A stretch of 64,000 nucleotides of DNA from Pseudoalteromonas shioyasakiensis (GCA_013391845.1 CP058414.1:2280501-2344500), one strand, 5' to 3'. Positions 1 to 9,008 are shown, counted from the first letter of the stretch. Numbers and translations: made by a program. The notes: a model not told the origin generated them from the sequence alone.

Positions 1-135
1 ACCTGTTTCTAAGAAAATACGATTTGCATTTGCATGACTTACTGGATACACGGGAAGGGGTTGAGTCATAGAAGTATAAGGGTGCCAAATATGGTCACGA
101 TCAAAATCTAAATCTATTGGTTGTTTATTAATCAT
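1..135 (-). CDS. bioA: Adenosylmethionine-8-amino-7-oxononanoate aminotransferase (BioA), N-terminal 45 residues only
   Basis: The reverse strand from 135 to the window edge reads 45 open codons with no stop. The translation contains HIWHPYTSM and PLPVYPV, the well-conserved N-terminus of BioA, the PLP enzyme that turns KAPA into DAPA in biotin synthesis. The rest of the gene lies outside the window. It is divergent from bioB, the usual gammaproteobacterial arrangement. No good Shine-Dalgarno is visible: the DNA just upstream of the ATG is the operator itself, so the leader must be very short or absent. Confidence 0.9.
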   Translation of the reverse strand, partial: MINKQPIDLDFDRDHIWHPYTSMTQPLPVYPVSHANANRIFLETG

Positions 136-170
136 ATGTAAACTTTGTATCACTTCAATTCGTTGACAAT
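136..170. promoter_or_regulatory. BirA-type biotin operator between bioA and bioB
   Basis: The half-sites ATGTAAAC (136-143) and GTTGACAA (162-169) form an imperfect inverted repeat with 18 bases between them. This is the same spacing I recall for the E. coli bio operator (TTGTAAAC / GTTTACAA). The right half contains TTGACA (163-168), a consensus -35 for bioB, with TAGACT at 185-190 as a possible -10. Known biology: BirA bound to biotinoyl-AMP represses both divergent transcripts. The site is inferred from sequence and position. Confidence 0.75.
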
Positions 171-232
171 GTTACGTCAAGTCGTAGACTAAGCCAATCA
201 AACCGTCCTAATAATTTAAAAAAGAGACTATT

Positions 233-1273
233 ATGGAGCACGCAGTTGTCCGTCACGATTGGACTCACCAAGAAGTAAAAGCATTATTCGAAATGCCATT
301 CAATGATTTGTTATTTAAAGCGGCCAGTGTTCACCGTGAAAACTTCAACCCAAATGAAGTACAAATTTCTACTTTGTTATCGATTAAAACCGGTGCTTGC
401 CCAGAAGATTGCAAATATTGTCCTCAGTCAGGTCATTATAAAACAGACCTAGACCGTGAGCGCCTTATGGAAGTAGAAAAAGTGGTTGAACAAGCGCGTG
501 TTGCTAAAGAAAAAGGGGCAACACGTTTTTGTATGGGGGCTGCTTGGTCTGACCCTAAAGAGCGAGATATGCCATATATTTCTAAAATGGTAAAAGAAGT
601 TAAAGAACTTGGGCTTGAGACTTGTATGACACTTGGCATGCTAGATAACGAAAAAGCTCATGCATTAAAAGACGCCGGTCTTGATTACTACAACCATAAC
701 CTTGATACATCACCAGAGTATTATCAACAGATCATTACAACACGTACTTATCAAGACCGTTTAAATACCATTGATAATGTACGTGATGCCGGAATGAAAG
801 TGTGTTCAGGTGGTATAGTCGGTATGGGAGAGCAGGCTGCTGATCGTTTTGGTTTATTAATGCAATTAGCAAACTTGCCGCAACAGCCAGAGAGTGTGCC
901 AATTAACATGTTAGTTAAGGTGAAAGGCACACCTCTTGAAGATGTAGAAGACTTAGATCATTTTGAGTTCATTCGTACTATCGCAGTTGCACGTATTATG
1001 ATGCCTAAAAGTTATGTTCGTTTATCAGCTGGCCGTACTGCGATGAATGAACAAATGCAATCTATGTGTTTCTTTGCTGGTGCTAATTCAATTTTCTACG
1101 GTGATAAGTTACTGACTACAGAAAACCCTGAAGCAGACGCTGATATGATGCTGATTAAAAAATTAGGCATGAACCCAGAAACCCGTGAAGATTATTCTGA
1201 TGAAGCGGTTGCAGCATCGCTTTCTTCAAAAGTTGCCGATAAAGCAACATCAGAACTATTTTACGAAGCGTAA
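233..1273 (+). CDS. bioB: Biotin synthase
   Basis: Radical-SAM enzyme that inserts sulfur into dethiobiotin in the last step of biotin synthesis. The 346 residues match the family length. The radical-SAM cluster motif C-x3-C-x2-C is Cys56, Cys60 and Cys63 (CPEDCKYC), and the family block YYNHNLDT follows near residue 151. The start is preceded by AAGAGA. It is the first gene of bioBFCD, with bioF only 7 bases downstream, so the four genes probably form one BirA-controlled operon. Confidence 0.97.
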   Translation: MEHAVVRHDWTHQEVKALFEMPFNDLLFKAASVHRENFNPNEVQISTLLSIKTGACPEDCKYCPQSGHYKTDLDRERLMEVEKVVEQARVAKEKGATRFCMGAAWSDPKERDMPYISKMVKEVKELGLETCMTLGMLDNEKAHALKDAGLDYYNHNLDTSPEYYQQIITTRTYQDRLNTIDNVRDAGMKVCSGGIVGMGEQAADRFGLLMQLANLPQQPESVPINMLVKVKGTPLEDVEDLDHFEFIRTIAVARIMMPKSYVRLSAGRTAMNEQMQSMCFFAGANSIFYGDKLLTTENPEADADMMLIKKLGMNPETREDYSDEAVAASLSSKVADKATSELFYEA

Positions 1274-1280
1274 CATTTAA

Positions 1281-2414
1281 ATGGCTTTCGATTTTATTGC
1301 CGAGCATCTTGAAGAGCGTCAAGCAGATGCATTACTGAGACAGCGTCAACTTGTTGAGCAATCAAGCGGGCGTTTTATAAAAGCTGCTGGTAAACAATAT
1401 TTAAATTTTGCCAGTAATGACTACCTTGGCTTTGCTGATGATTTTATCGAAATACAAGCGCAGCAACTAGGTAGCCACAGTTCTGCTCTAGTGAATGGCT
1501 ATAATAAAGCGCAGCAACAGCTTGAACAGCGTTTATGCAAGCTATTAGGCTTTGAAAGCGCGATGTTATTTAATAGCGGATTTAGTGCTAATAGCAGCGT
1601 ATTAAAAGCATTGTTTCAAGATAAAAGCGTGGCGCAATCATCGGCAATTTTTCAAGATAAGCTCAATCATGCCAGCTTAATTGATGGCGGCCTTCATTCT
1701 GCCGCTGCTATGGTGCGTTTTAATCATAACGACCTAAAGCATTTAGAATCTCGGCTACAAAAGTCAAAAGCAAAGCATAAACTCATTGTGAGTGAAGGGG
1801 TGTTTTCAATGGATGGTGATAAAGCCCCCATTGAAGAACTGTTTAAACTTGCTAAACAATACGATGCGTGGCTCATGATTGACGACGCCCATGGCTTTGG
1901 CGTATTGGGTGAGCAAGGCTTAGGAAGTTGTGAGGCAATCAAGCCAGATTTATTAATTATCACCTTTGGAAAGGCACTTGCAAGTAGTGGTGCTTGCCTG
2001 CTTGCGTCAAAACAAATGGTTGATTACATGCTGCAGTATAATCGTGAATACATCTATTCAACAGCGATGTCACCATTGATGGCAAGTTGTACGCTTGAGC
2101 GACTTGAAAAGTTAATTAAGGCTGATGAGAAACGCTCTCAGCTTATAGAGAATATTGCCTACTTTAGAGTGCTTGCTAAAGAGCATAACTTAGCATTAAT
2201 GGAATCAACAACGGCTATACAACCTTTGGTTCTAGGTGATGCAGAACATACACTTGCCGTTGCGAATAAGCTCAAAGAAAAAGGCGTATGGTTAACTGCT
2301 ATTCGACCACCCACGGTACCTTATAATACGGCACGACTTAGGATCACCTTAAGTAGCGCGCATCAACCTGACGATATAAAACAGCTGGTTGATTCGCTAG
2401 TGGAGTGTTTATGA
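1281..2414 (+). CDS. bioF: 8-amino-7-oxononanoate synthase (KAPA synthase)
   Basis: PLP enzyme of the alpha-oxoamine synthase family that condenses pimeloyl-ACP and L-alanine. Its 377 residues are close to the usual length. The PLP lysine is Lys231 in TFGKALASSGA, and the cofactor-binding DDAHGFG block begins at Asp201. The stop codon TGA overlaps the ATG of bioC (ATGA), indicating translational coupling. Confidence 0.96.
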   Translation: MAFDFIAEHLEERQADALLRQRQLVEQSSGRFIKAAGKQYLNFASNDYLGFADDFIEIQAQQLGSHSSALVNGYNKAQQQLEQRLCKLLGFESAMLFNSGFSANSSVLKALFQDKSVAQSSAIFQDKLNHASLIDGGLHSAAAMVRFNHNDLKHLESRLQKSKAKHKLIVSEGVFSMDGDKAPIEELFKLAKQYDAWLMIDDAHGFGVLGEQGLGSCEAIKPDLLIITFGKALASSGACLLASKQMVDYMLQYNREYIYSTAMSPLMASCTLERLEKLIKADEKRSQLIENIAYFRVLAKEHNLALMESTTAIQPLVLGDAEHTLAVANKLKEKGVWLTAIRPPTVPYNTARLRITLSSAHQPDDIKQLVDSLVECL

Positions 2415-3199
2415 TTGTTCAACTGCAAGCCGCTACAAGTTGTCAAAGTAATAAGCTAACAACACAAACTAAGTTTTCTAGAGCCGCTGCAAATTATGCA
2501 AGTCATGCCAATGTTCAAAAACAAGCTGCTACACACTTATTTAAAATGATGGCAAATAAGCATCAGCAGGGTACTTGCCTTGACTTAGGGGCAGGGCCTT
2601 TAGTTAACACGGCAATGCTTAAAACACATTTTGATACTGTACTGGCAATGGACTTAAGTCATTCCATGCTAAGCACAGAGCAAAGCCCGCGTTGTTTAAA
2701 AGTGTGTGCTGATATGGATAACTTACCTTTACAACAAAATACACTTGATTGTGTATTTAGTAATTTTGCAATGCAATGGTCTGCTGATTTTAAAGAACTG
2801 CTTAAAAACCTTTTTTGTTCTTTAAAAATAGGCGGAAAAGTCTATTTAAGTTGCGTTGTAGATGGATCGCTTAAAGAGATTAAACAAGCATTTAGTTGTA
2901 TAGATCAGCAAAGTCATATTAATCAATTCCATTGTGCTAATAAGGTTATTGAGTATGCAAAATCTGCGGGGTTTAAACTGAATTTTGCTGCCGATAGATG
3001 TTACATAGATACCTATAATTCACCCTTAGAAGCCCTGCGTTCGATTAAAGCTATTGGCGCTACATCACTACAAACTAAGCAAAAACGCCAAGGGTTATTA
3101 ACGAGGCATGCCCTCAATAGTGTTTGTAAGGCATACCCTCTGGTTGATGGGCATGCTAGAGTGAGCTATCAAGTTGTCCTTTTAGAACTAGAAAAATAG
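2411..3199 (+). CDS. bioC: Malonyl-ACP O-methyltransferase
   Basis: SAM-dependent methyltransferase that methylates malonyl-ACP so that fatty-acid synthase can build the pimelate chain. The glycine-rich SAM motif LDLGAGP lies near residues 57-63, followed by the acidic strand end VLAMDLS. A GTG two codons upstream keeps the frame open, but I chose ATG 2411: GGAG ends five bases before it and it overlaps the bioF stop as ATGA. The product is 262 residues, slightly longer than E. coli BioC. No bioH is visible here. Confidence 0.92.
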   Translation: MIVQLQAATSCQSNKLTTQTKFSRAAANYASHANVQKQAATHLFKMMANKHQQGTCLDLGAGPLVNTAMLKTHFDTVLAMDLSHSMLSTEQSPRCLKVCADMDNLPLQQNTLDCVFSNFAMQWSADFKELLKNLFCSLKIGGKVYLSCVVDGSLKEIKQAFSCIDQQSHINQFHCANKVIEYAKSAGFKLNFAADRCYIDTYNSPLEALRSIKAIGATSLQTKQKRQGLLTRHALNSVCKAYPLVDGHARVSYQVVLLELEK

Positions 3200-3212
3200 A
3201 ATTAATTAAATA

Positions 3213-3896
3213 ATGAAAGAATTTTTTATCACTGGTACAGACACCGATTCTGGAAAAACCCATGTAACCAGTTTGTTGTTAAACTTGCTGGCGCAACATA
3301 AACAGCGTGCCGTTGGTTTTAAACCTATTGCTGCAGGTGCAGAAGAAGCATTTGGTCAGCTTGTTAACGATGATGCTTTAACTTTAATGGAAAGCTCATC
3401 GATTGGGGTTAAATATAACATTGTTAACCCCTTTACTTATGAGCCACCAATTGCACCGCATATTGCCGCTGCTCAAGTAGGCGATAGACTCACATTTGAC
3501 AAGCTCGATGCTGCTTATGCGAATGTAAAAGCACTCAATACTGATTATATTCTTACAGAAGGTGCTGGTGGCTGGTGTTTGCCTATCAACGAAACTGATT
3601 TGCTCTGTGATTGGGTTAAATCACAAGACCTTCATGTTATTTTAGTGGTTGGCTTGAAGCTAGGCTGCCTTAATCATGCTTTATTAACTGCTAGTCACTT
3701 TAAAGCACTTGGTGTCAATTGTGTGGGTTGGATTGCAAATCATGTAGATCCTAATATGCGTGAGCAAGACGCAAATTTAGAAACCTTAAAATCAACATTA
3801 CCTTTCCCGCTTTTAGCGATTAGTCCTTATACAGAAGGCACTCCTAAGTTAAAAATTTACAAAACCTTACTTGAAATTTTATCTATCAACCCATAA
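3213..3896 (+). CDS. bioD: Dethiobiotin synthetase
   Basis: ATP-dependent carboxylase/cyclase that makes dethiobiotin from DAPA. It has 227 residues, the normal length. The P-loop is GTDTDSGKT (residues 8-16, Lys15), and TEGAGGWCLP is the conserved loop near residue 114. It is the last gene of the bio operon. No classical T-rich terminator follows; instead two inverted repeats lie in the 174-base gap before htpX. Confidence 0.95.
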   Translation: MKEFFITGTDTDSGKTHVTSLLLNLLAQHKQRAVGFKPIAAGAEEAFGQLVNDDALTLMESSSIGVKYNIVNPFTYEPPIAPHIAAAQVGDRLTFDKLDAAYANVKALNTDYILTEGAGGWCLPINETDLLCDWVKSQDLHVILVVGLKLGCLNHALLTASHFKALGVNCVGWIANHVDPNMREQDANLETLKSTLPFPLLAISPYTEGTPKLKIYKTLLEILSINP

Positions 3897-3929
3897 TAAT
3901 TGAGTTGTTACTTTTGACATACTCTGTCA

Positions 3930-3963
3930 CAATTGGTTGCAATTAGTTCCTTGCGACCAATTG
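3930..3963. repeat. Inverted repeat downstream of bioD
   Basis: The arms CAATTGGTTGCAA (3930-3942) and TTGCGACCAATTG (3951-3963) pair over 13 positions with one T-G wobble and an 8-base loop. There is no T tract on either side, so a Rho-independent terminator is doubtful. It may be an RNA-stabilising 3' hairpin for the bio transcript or a protein-binding site. Confidence 0.5.
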
Positions 3964-4005
3964 CATACGTCTTAAACTAAGTTGGAAGTAAGCCCAGATA
4001 ATTTT

Positions 4006-4041
4006 ATTAACTAACGATTTTTAACCATGTCGTTAGTTAAT
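4006..4041. repeat. Perfect inverted repeat upstream of htpX
   Basis: The arms ATTAACTAACGA (4006-4017) and TCGTTAGTTAAT (4030-4041) are perfectly complementary over 12 bases around a 12-base loop. The repeat ends 29 bases before the htpX ATG, so it lies in the promoter or leader. No T tract follows. An operator or a regulatory leader hairpin for htpX is the natural reading, but the cognate factor is unknown. Confidence 0.6.
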
Positions 4042-4070
4042 ACAATTGGTATGTTTATTCTGAGGTTTTT

Positions 4071-4931
4071 ATGAAGCGTGTATTTTTGTTTCTACTGACT
4101 AACTTAGCGGTAATGCTAGTGTTAGGTATTGTGTTGTCTATTGTGATGAGCGTGCTGGGTATTAGCCATCGCAGTCTAGGCGGCATTTTAGTTATTTCAA
4201 CCGTATTTGGTTTTGGTGGCTCGTTTATTTCGTTATTTATGTCGAAATGGATGGCAAAAAAATCAACCGGTGCACATGTTATTGAACAGCCTCGTTCTGA
4301 AACAGAACAATGGTTAGTTTCGACGGTAGCGGCGCAAGCAAAAAAAGCAGGTATCGCGATGCCAGAAGTGGCTATTTACGATAGCCCTGAAATGAACGCA
4401 TTTGCGACTGGCCCGAGCAAGAACAACTCACTGGTGGCTGTGAGCACCGGTTTATTACACAACATGAACCAAGATCAAGCTGAGGCTGTATTGGCTCATG
4501 AGGTATCACACATTGCAAATGGCGATATGGTAACGCTTACTCTTATTCAAGGTGTAGTGAATACCTTTGTTATTTTTATGGCGAAAGTATTAGCAGGTAT
4601 TGTTGATAACTTCTTAAATAGTGATGAAGAAGAGGGCGGTAGTAGCTGGACTTACTTCTTGTTCGATATGATTTTCCAAATGCTATTTGGTGTTCTAGCA
4701 AGTGTGATTGTTGCTTACTATAGCCGTAAACGCGAGTTCTCTGCGGATGCCGGTGCAGCAAGACTTGTAGGTGCAGACAAAATGCGTAGTGCCCTTGAGC
4801 GCTTAAAACAAAACCACCCATCACAACTAGAAGGTTCAATGATGGCGTTTGGTATTGCAAGCGGTAAAGGTGTTGCCCAGTTATTCTCATCGCACCCACC
4901 ACTTGATGAGCGTATTAACGCATTACGTTAA
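4071..4931 (+). CDS. htpX: Membrane metalloprotease HtpX (M48 family)
   Basis: Inner-membrane zinc endopeptidase that helps degrade damaged membrane proteins under envelope or heat stress. It is 286 residues, against about 293 in E. coli. Two N-terminal membrane segments (about 4-28 and 36-57) precede the catalytic motif LAHEVSH, with His143, Glu144 and His147. A further hydrophobic stretch lies near 155-178. The SD-like GAGG sits at 4061-4064. It stands alone, with an inverted repeat before it and a strong terminator after it. Confidence 0.95.
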   Translation: MKRVFLFLLTNLAVMLVLGIVLSIVMSVLGISHRSLGGILVISTVFGFGGSFISLFMSKWMAKKSTGAHVIEQPRSETEQWLVSTVAAQAKKAGIAMPEVAIYDSPEMNAFATGPSKNNSLVAVSTGLLHNMNQDQAEAVLAHEVSHIANGDMVTLTLIQGVVNTFVIFMAKVLAGIVDNFLNSDEEEGGSSWTYFLFDMIFQMLFGVLASVIVAYYSRKREFSADAGAARLVGADKMRSALERLKQNHPSQLEGSMMAFGIASGKGVAQLFSSHPPLDERINALR

Positions 4932-4942
4932 TTGTAAAGACG

Positions 4943-4971
4943 AAAAAGCCAGCTTGATGCTGGCTTTTTTT
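4943..4971 (+). terminator. Rho-independent terminator after htpX
   Basis: The stem AAAAAGCCAGC / GCTGGCTTTTT has a 5-base loop and runs straight into a T tract. It lies 12 bases after the htpX stop and just reaches the 3' end of the convergent small gene. Confidence 0.88.
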
Positions 4972-5173
4972 ATTGTTGGTTTTTCTCGCGCTCGAGTTGT
5001 TGTGGTAATAAAACCTCAACAATTTCACGGGCCGGTAAGGTATACCTTACACCATCGAACATCACTGAAGTGTGTTCATCAATACTAGTGATCCCTGTTA
5101 AAGTCCAGCCTTCGCCGCGTTCTTTACAGTAGACTGTGGTGGTAGGTTGGATTACTTTAAATTCTTCACTCAT
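4970..5173 (-). CDS. Small conserved-looking hypothetical protein
   Basis: I do not recognise a family. From Met at 5173 the product is 67 residues (MSEEFKVIQP...). It looks like a small soluble beta-rich domain (WTLTGITSIDEHTSVMFDGVRYTL) with a charged, Gln-rich tail. The frame is open a further ten codons to 5203, but neither start has a convincing SD. It converges on htpX and is divergent from the acetyltransferase gene. Confidence 0.5.
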   Translation of the reverse strand: MSEEFKVIQPTTTVYCKERGEGWTLTGITSIDEHTSVMFDGVRYTLPAREIVEVLLPQQLEREKNQQ

Positions 5174-5253
5174 CGAACTTAATCTAATTGCTTGAAATTG
5201 CATTTATAGTAAGACAATAATGCCAGCTCATAAAGTAAAAAGAAGAAATTAAC

Positions 5254-5733
5254 GTGTCAAACCACGATGACTTAGCCTTTGACTTACGTCCCATTCGTCA
5301 TAAAGATTGTCAAGCGATTTGGGGTATTTTAAAAGATCCCCATGTTCAATCGTTTAATGATTACAGTAGTGACATAACGAAAGGTGACGTATATGACTTT
5401 ATTCAAGGCGACATAGAACGTTTTTATAATCAACAAGGCATTCGTTTAGTTATTGTTTTAAGAAGTAGTGGGCAAGTTATTGGCAGTGTTGGCCTATTTA
5501 ACATAATTAACGGGCAAGGTATGTTGGGATTTGAATTGTCATCGCAATTCTTTGGCAAGGGGATAATGCAAAAGGTATTAGAAATGCTATTTGAAAAACT
5601 GACTACCTTTGTAGCGACTCCGCTTAACAGTGTGGTGGCTTTAGTTAATCCAAATAATAGTGCAAGTATTAAGCTGTTAAAAAAATGCGGCTTTCAAAAT
5701 CATGAAGCTCACTGGATAAAGTACATTAACTAA
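5254..5733 (+). CDS. GNAT-family N-acetyltransferase (RimJ/RimL-like)
   Basis: 159 residues with a GTG start preceded by AGAAGAAA. The Acetyltransf_3 fold is suggested by the opening LRPIRHKDCQAIW, the beta-4 strand GQVIGSVGLF, the acetyl-CoA loop QFFGKGIMQ near residue 108, and the end block VNPNNSASIKLLKKCGF. This subfamily acetylates protein N-termini or small amines; the substrate cannot be told here. It is a single gene. Confidence 0.85.
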   Translation: MSNHDDLAFDLRPIRHKDCQAIWGILKDPHVQSFNDYSSDITKGDVYDFIQGDIERFYNQQGIRLVIVLRSSGQVIGSVGLFNIINGQGMLGFELSSQFFGKGIMQKVLEMLFEKLTTFVATPLNSVVALVNPNNSASIKLLKKCGFQNHEAHWIKYIN

Positions 5734-5814
5734 TTACTATAATATTACAATCTTGTTCTGCTAGTGTTGCTACTATAAAATGGCGTCTCATTTTAAAAAG
5801 GAGCGCTTGCAACG

Positions 5815-6246
5815 ATGGCAAAAGCCAAACCAATTATCAGTATTGAAAGTTACGGCATTTACAGCCATTGGGATGCAAAAGAGAAAGACCTGCCTCAAAT
5901 CACCGAGTTTACAACAGACGTTCCGGCACAGTTAGATATTGAATTTGGTTTTATTGTTAACATTAAAAAGGCCAAAGGACAAAAAATAAAGTTTTGCGTT
6001 TACCATCCAGATATCCCAGATGAAGATGGCGAGATCATACCACCATTTGAGGGCGAACAGTACGTTAAAACAAACGATTGGCAGTTTTATTTAGGTGATA
6101 CTATATGGGCACCTGTTGATAATAAAGTTGGCATTTGGCGCATGACTATTGAGTTAAATGGTCATATAATTGCCGATAAATCCTTTAACTTATTAAAGGA
6201 AGCCGAAGGTACAGCCACTGATTTTTGGAAGCATCGCGGCTATTAA
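5815..6246 (+). CDS. DUF3859-like hypothetical protein
   Basis: 143 residues with no signal peptide or membrane segment. The overall pattern (ISIESYGIY near the start, then an immunoglobulin-like run ending in IWRMTIELNGHIIADKSF) resembles what I recall as DUF3859, whose function is unknown. GGAG at 5800-5803 lies 11 bases before the ATG. The GFA-family gene follows after 20 bases, so co-transcription is possible. Confidence 0.6.
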   Translation: MAKAKPIISIESYGIYSHWDAKEKDLPQITEFTTDVPAQLDIEFGFIVNIKKAKGQKIKFCVYHPDIPDEDGEIIPPFEGEQYVKTNDWQFYLGDTIWAPVDNKVGIWRMTIELNGHIIADKSFNLLKEAEGTATDFWKHRGY

Positions 6247-6266
6247 TCTTTAATCTGAGAGGGACT

Positions 6267-6677
6267 ATGTATCAAGGAAGTTGTTTGTGCAGCAAAGTAA
6301 AAGTAACAATTGCTGGTGGTATAGACTCAATTATTCATTGTCATTGCTCTTTATGTCGTAAAAATTCAGGCACAGCCTACGCAACCAATGGCTTTATTCA
6401 ACGAGATGGTTTTAACCTCACAGAGGGCAAGCAGCATCTGAGTGCCTTTGAATTTAAACCCGGTAGAATTCGTTATTTTTGTAGCTGCTGTGGATCACCA
6501 GTTTATAGTGAGAATAAAGATGACCCAAGCCGTTTACGTATTCGTTTAGGTTTGTTAGATAGCGATATAAACGAGCGTCCGATCAGCCATAACTTTGTAA
6601 GTTCTAAAGCAAACTGGGATACGTTTGACGCAGAAATACCATGCTATGATGGTTTTGAACCAAGTAGAGCGAAGTAA
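6267..6677 (+). CDS. GFA/CENP-V family zinc protein
   Basis: 136 residues. Zinc-binding cysteines of the glutathione-dependent formaldehyde-activating fold are present in order: GSCLCSK at the N-terminus, HCHCSLCRK near residue 32, and FCSCCGSPVY near residue 72. The frame is open upstream to 6225, but ATG 6267 with GAGAGGG before it is clearly the start and avoids overlapping the previous gene. Family members are often annotated as aldehyde-activating enzymes, mostly without proof. The ABM gene starts 5 bases after. Confidence 0.87.
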   Translation: MYQGSCLCSKVKVTIAGGIDSIIHCHCSLCRKNSGTAYATNGFIQRDGFNLTEGKQHLSAFEFKPGRIRYFCSCCGSPVYSENKDDPSRLRIRLGLLDSDINERPISHNFVSSKANWDTFDAEIPCYDGFEPSRAK

Positions 6678-6682
6678 TAGCC

Positions 6683-6994
6683 ATGATAGCGAATACACCT
6701 AAACCGCCTTATTACGCCGTAATTTTTACGAATATCTTATCTGAGGATACCGCTGGGTATGAAGAAGTGGCCAATAGAATGGTTGAGCTTGCAGAGCAAC
6801 AACCAGGGTATTTAGGCATGGAGTCTGTTCGTGATGGTTTGGGTATTACGGTATCGTATTGGCAAAGCTTAGATGCGATAAAAGCCTGGAAACAAAACGT
6901 GGAGCACTTAAATGCGCAGCAGCTTGGTAAAGATAAATGGTACAGCGCGTTTACAACGCGTATTGCTAAAGTAGAACGTGATTATTCATTGTGA
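6683..6994 (+). CDS. Antibiotic biosynthesis monooxygenase (ABM) domain protein
   Basis: 103 residues forming a single ferredoxin-like ABM domain: YYAVIFTNIL, then ELAEQQPGYLGMES, then ITVSYWQSLDAIKAWKQNVEH. These small dimeric proteins include cofactor-free oxygenases and haem-degrading enzymes. The sequence resembles the YqjZ/general stress type more than a dedicated biosynthetic enzyme. It lies directly behind the GFA gene, so the two probably share a transcript. Confidence 0.83.
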   Translation: MIANTPKPPYYAVIFTNILSEDTAGYEEVANRMVELAEQQPGYLGMESVRDGLGITVSYWQSLDAIKAWKQNVEHLNAQQLGKDKWYSAFTTRIAKVERDYSL

Positions 6995-7251
6995 TACATA
7001 GTAGTCTTATTAAGAACACATCGTACTCTATTTAGTTTAACTTCAACCTCAGCATAACCTAAAATTTAAGCTTTTTAATATACAGGGTGAGGGCGTGATA
7101 GGGTTCGAATAATATACTCGTGAAATGATTTGGAATAATCACAAGTATTCCTTATGCATAAATGAAAAATCTTTTTCCTTTCTATATTTGCAATATCAAT
7201 GGCTTGCAAACTTTAAGGTCATCTTTTTTGTCTTGATGAATGACAGATAGG

Positions 7252-7274
7252 CAAAGGTTTAAACCTTTGTTTTT
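7252..7274 (+). terminator. Palindrome with T tract, possible terminator
   Basis: An 18-base perfect palindrome, CAAAGGTTTAAACCTTTG, is followed by TTTTT on the plus strand. It lies 257 bases after the ABM gene and just beyond the 3' end of the minus-strand membrane protein. The rest of 6995-7251 shows no gene. The stem is AT-rich and loopless, so terminator strength is uncertain. Confidence 0.4.
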
Positions 7275-7282
7275 AAATACAC

Positions 7283-7480
7283 TTAATGTTTTTTTAATTT
7301 AAATGTACTTAATGTAACTAGCATCACACCAATAGCAAAGCCCATAACTAAACCACCAGATAAATCGGAGCTAACACCTAAAACAGTATCCGATTCTCTG
7401 ACATGTGTTAGCCAGTAAAAGAGCAGAAATGAAACGCTAGAGATTGCACAGAGAAGAATAAGTTTGGTCCTGTTAGACAT
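7283..7480 (-). CDS. Small inner-membrane protein with two transmembrane helices
   Basis: 65 residues from ATG 7480, which has a clear GAGG five bases upstream. The frame stays open to 7603, but no upstream start has an SD and the extension is not protein-like. Helices are [18 protein letters not shown] (about 7-24) and GGLVMGFAIGVMLVTLSTF (about 40-58), with a Lys/His tail. I do not recognise a family. It lies downstream of the porin and is separated from it by a hairpin. Confidence 0.6.
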   Translation of the reverse strand: MSNRTKLILLCAISSVSFLLFYWLTHVRESDTVLGVSSDLSGGLVMGFAIGVMLVTLSTFKLKKH

Positions 7481-7592
7481 ATTAACCTCAATTATTTTCA
7501 TTTTTTTAGTTTTATGACTGTTAAGTAATAGCATTTGTTGGTTGATATTGCGACAAAAAAGAAAATGTATTGCAGTATTTTTATCGTGAGTT

Positions 7593-7614
7593 AAAGCCCA
7601 CAAAAGTGGGCTTT
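7593..7614 (-). terminator. Hairpin terminator after the porin gene
   Basis: The stem AAAGCCCAC / GTGGGCTTT has a 4-base loop and starts 15 bases beyond the porin stop on the minus strand. The T tract is short (TTT then AAC), so it may act as a weak terminator or a processing barrier. Confidence 0.6.
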
Positions 7615-7628
7615 AGTGTTAATCGTGA

Positions 7629-8837
7629 TTACAAAGTGTAATTAAAACCAATGGCAATACCGTCATCTTCGGTTTGTGACATCTGTGCTTCTTGCTCAGC
7701 GTCATTACTCGAAAAGTCGCTAAAGTCTTTACGGGCTTCAATATATAAAATGGTATCTTCTGCCATGAAGTAGTGCGCACCAATTACTGCAAATTGACGC
7801 TTAAATACATCTTCAGGATCGGCATTAAAGTTTGGCTGAATAACATAGTCATCGCCGGCATCAAATACGTTATAAGCTACAAAGGTACGAATGTCATTAT
7901 CAAAGCGATAGCTGAAGATAGACTCCAAACCAACGGCATCTTTAATTAAGCGACCTAAGTTGTCAGTATCGTGGTTTTCGTTTTTATTTATATTCGCTGA
8001 TGCATACCAACCAGGCTTATAAAAATCACCATAGGTAATGCCCATACCATAAATTAAATCATTTACAGATTGGTTTCTCCCACCTGCATACACGATATCA
8101 AACTGACCGCGGTTAACACCCGCAGTTACTTTTAAATTAGGGCTAACCGAGTAGGTGAGTGCGGCGCCATAAGTAGAATTAAATTCTACTTTTTGTGCGG
8201 CGTTATTTCCTTGGTTCCAAAGGACCTCACATGATCTCATTGATATATCAACGATATCACAGGTATAAAAGTCATCAGATTTCAGTTGTGCTTGAAGCGC
8301 TAAATGAAAATTACCCCAGGTATTGCGATACTGAAGTACTTTATCGCCGCGACCTGTGCCATTTACAGCACCGTCATCTTTATTGTAGGTATAAACACCT
8401 GCAGCATTACCATCCCATACTAAGCTGTAGTTGGTGTTGTAAACTACGTCGTACCATACACCCCATTGTTTACCTAAAGTGACTTGGCCGTAATCGTCAT
8501 GTTTAAGACCAACATAGCCTAAACGGTTATATAAAAACTCATCTTGAATTGATTCAAAGCGATTGCTGTATACGATATCGCTGCTACCAACAGGGTTAAC
8601 ACCCCATTCAAGTAAAGCAAAAGCTTGCCAGCCGTTTTTTAATTGGCGCTTAAAATCAAAATTAATGCGTGATGCACCGTTTACTACCTCAGTTTCGCCT
8701 TGCGTATTAATAATTCTTGCATCGATAAAGCCACCAACAGTAACGCTATTGGTTTGGTCGTTATAGATTTCGATGGCATTGGCTGTCGGTATGGCAATCA
8801 TGCCTGCAACAAATAAGGCAGTGTGTGTTCTTTTCAT
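7629..8837 (-). CDS. Outer-membrane porin (gammaproteobacterial general porin family)
   Basis: 402 residues with a Sec signal peptide, cleavage likely after ANA near residue 21 (MKRTHTALFVAG...). The mature part is alternating beta-strand throughout, opening with SVTVGGFIDARI. Family marks include RINFDFKRQLKNGWQAFALLEWG and NRLGYVGLKHDDYGQVTLGKQWG. It ends in FNYTL, a C-terminal strand used by the BAM complex. It should form a trimeric 16-strand channel for small solutes. Specificity cannot be read. Confidence 0.88.
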   Translation of the reverse strand: MKRTHTALFVAGMIAIPTANAIEIYNDQTNSVTVGGFIDARIINTQGETEVVNGASRINFDFKRQLKNGWQAFALLEWGVNPVGSSDIVYSNRFESIQDEFLYNRLGYVGLKHDDYGQVTLGKQWGVWYDVVYNTNYSLVWDGNAAGVYTYNKDDGAVNGTGRGDKVLQYRNTWGNFHLALQAQLKSDDFYTCDIVDISMRSCEVLWNQGNNAAQKVEFNSTYGAALTYSVSPNLKVTAGVNRGQFDIVYAGGRNQSVNDLIYGMGITYGDFYKPGWYASANINKNENHDTDNLGRLIKDAVGLESIFSYRFDNDIRTFVAYNVFDAGDDYVIQPNFNADPEDVFKRQFAVIGAHYFMAEDTILYIEARKDFSDFSSNDAEQEAQMSQTEDDGIAIGFNYTL

Positions 8838-9008
8838 AAAGTACCTTGATTAATAATTGTCCCTAATAGGTATAATTTAGTTAAAGGTAGGAGATTATCA
8901 AAGCTAAAATAGGGTAAAAAGTGAAAAATTATCATGCAACAAAGCGTCTTTGAGGAAAAATTATTCATTTTAGGTTCACTATATTGAATTATCAATGAGT
9001 TACCAAGG

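Noticed and set aside
24..36. TTGCA-N2-TGCA-like stretch inside bioA, resembling the locus palindrome
   Set aside because: The spacing is two rather than three bases, it is coding, and no sigma-54 element is near.
4849..5088. Plus-strand ORF of 79 residues over the htpX end and terminator
   Set aside because: It runs through the strong htpX terminator, has no SD, and overlaps htpX in another frame.
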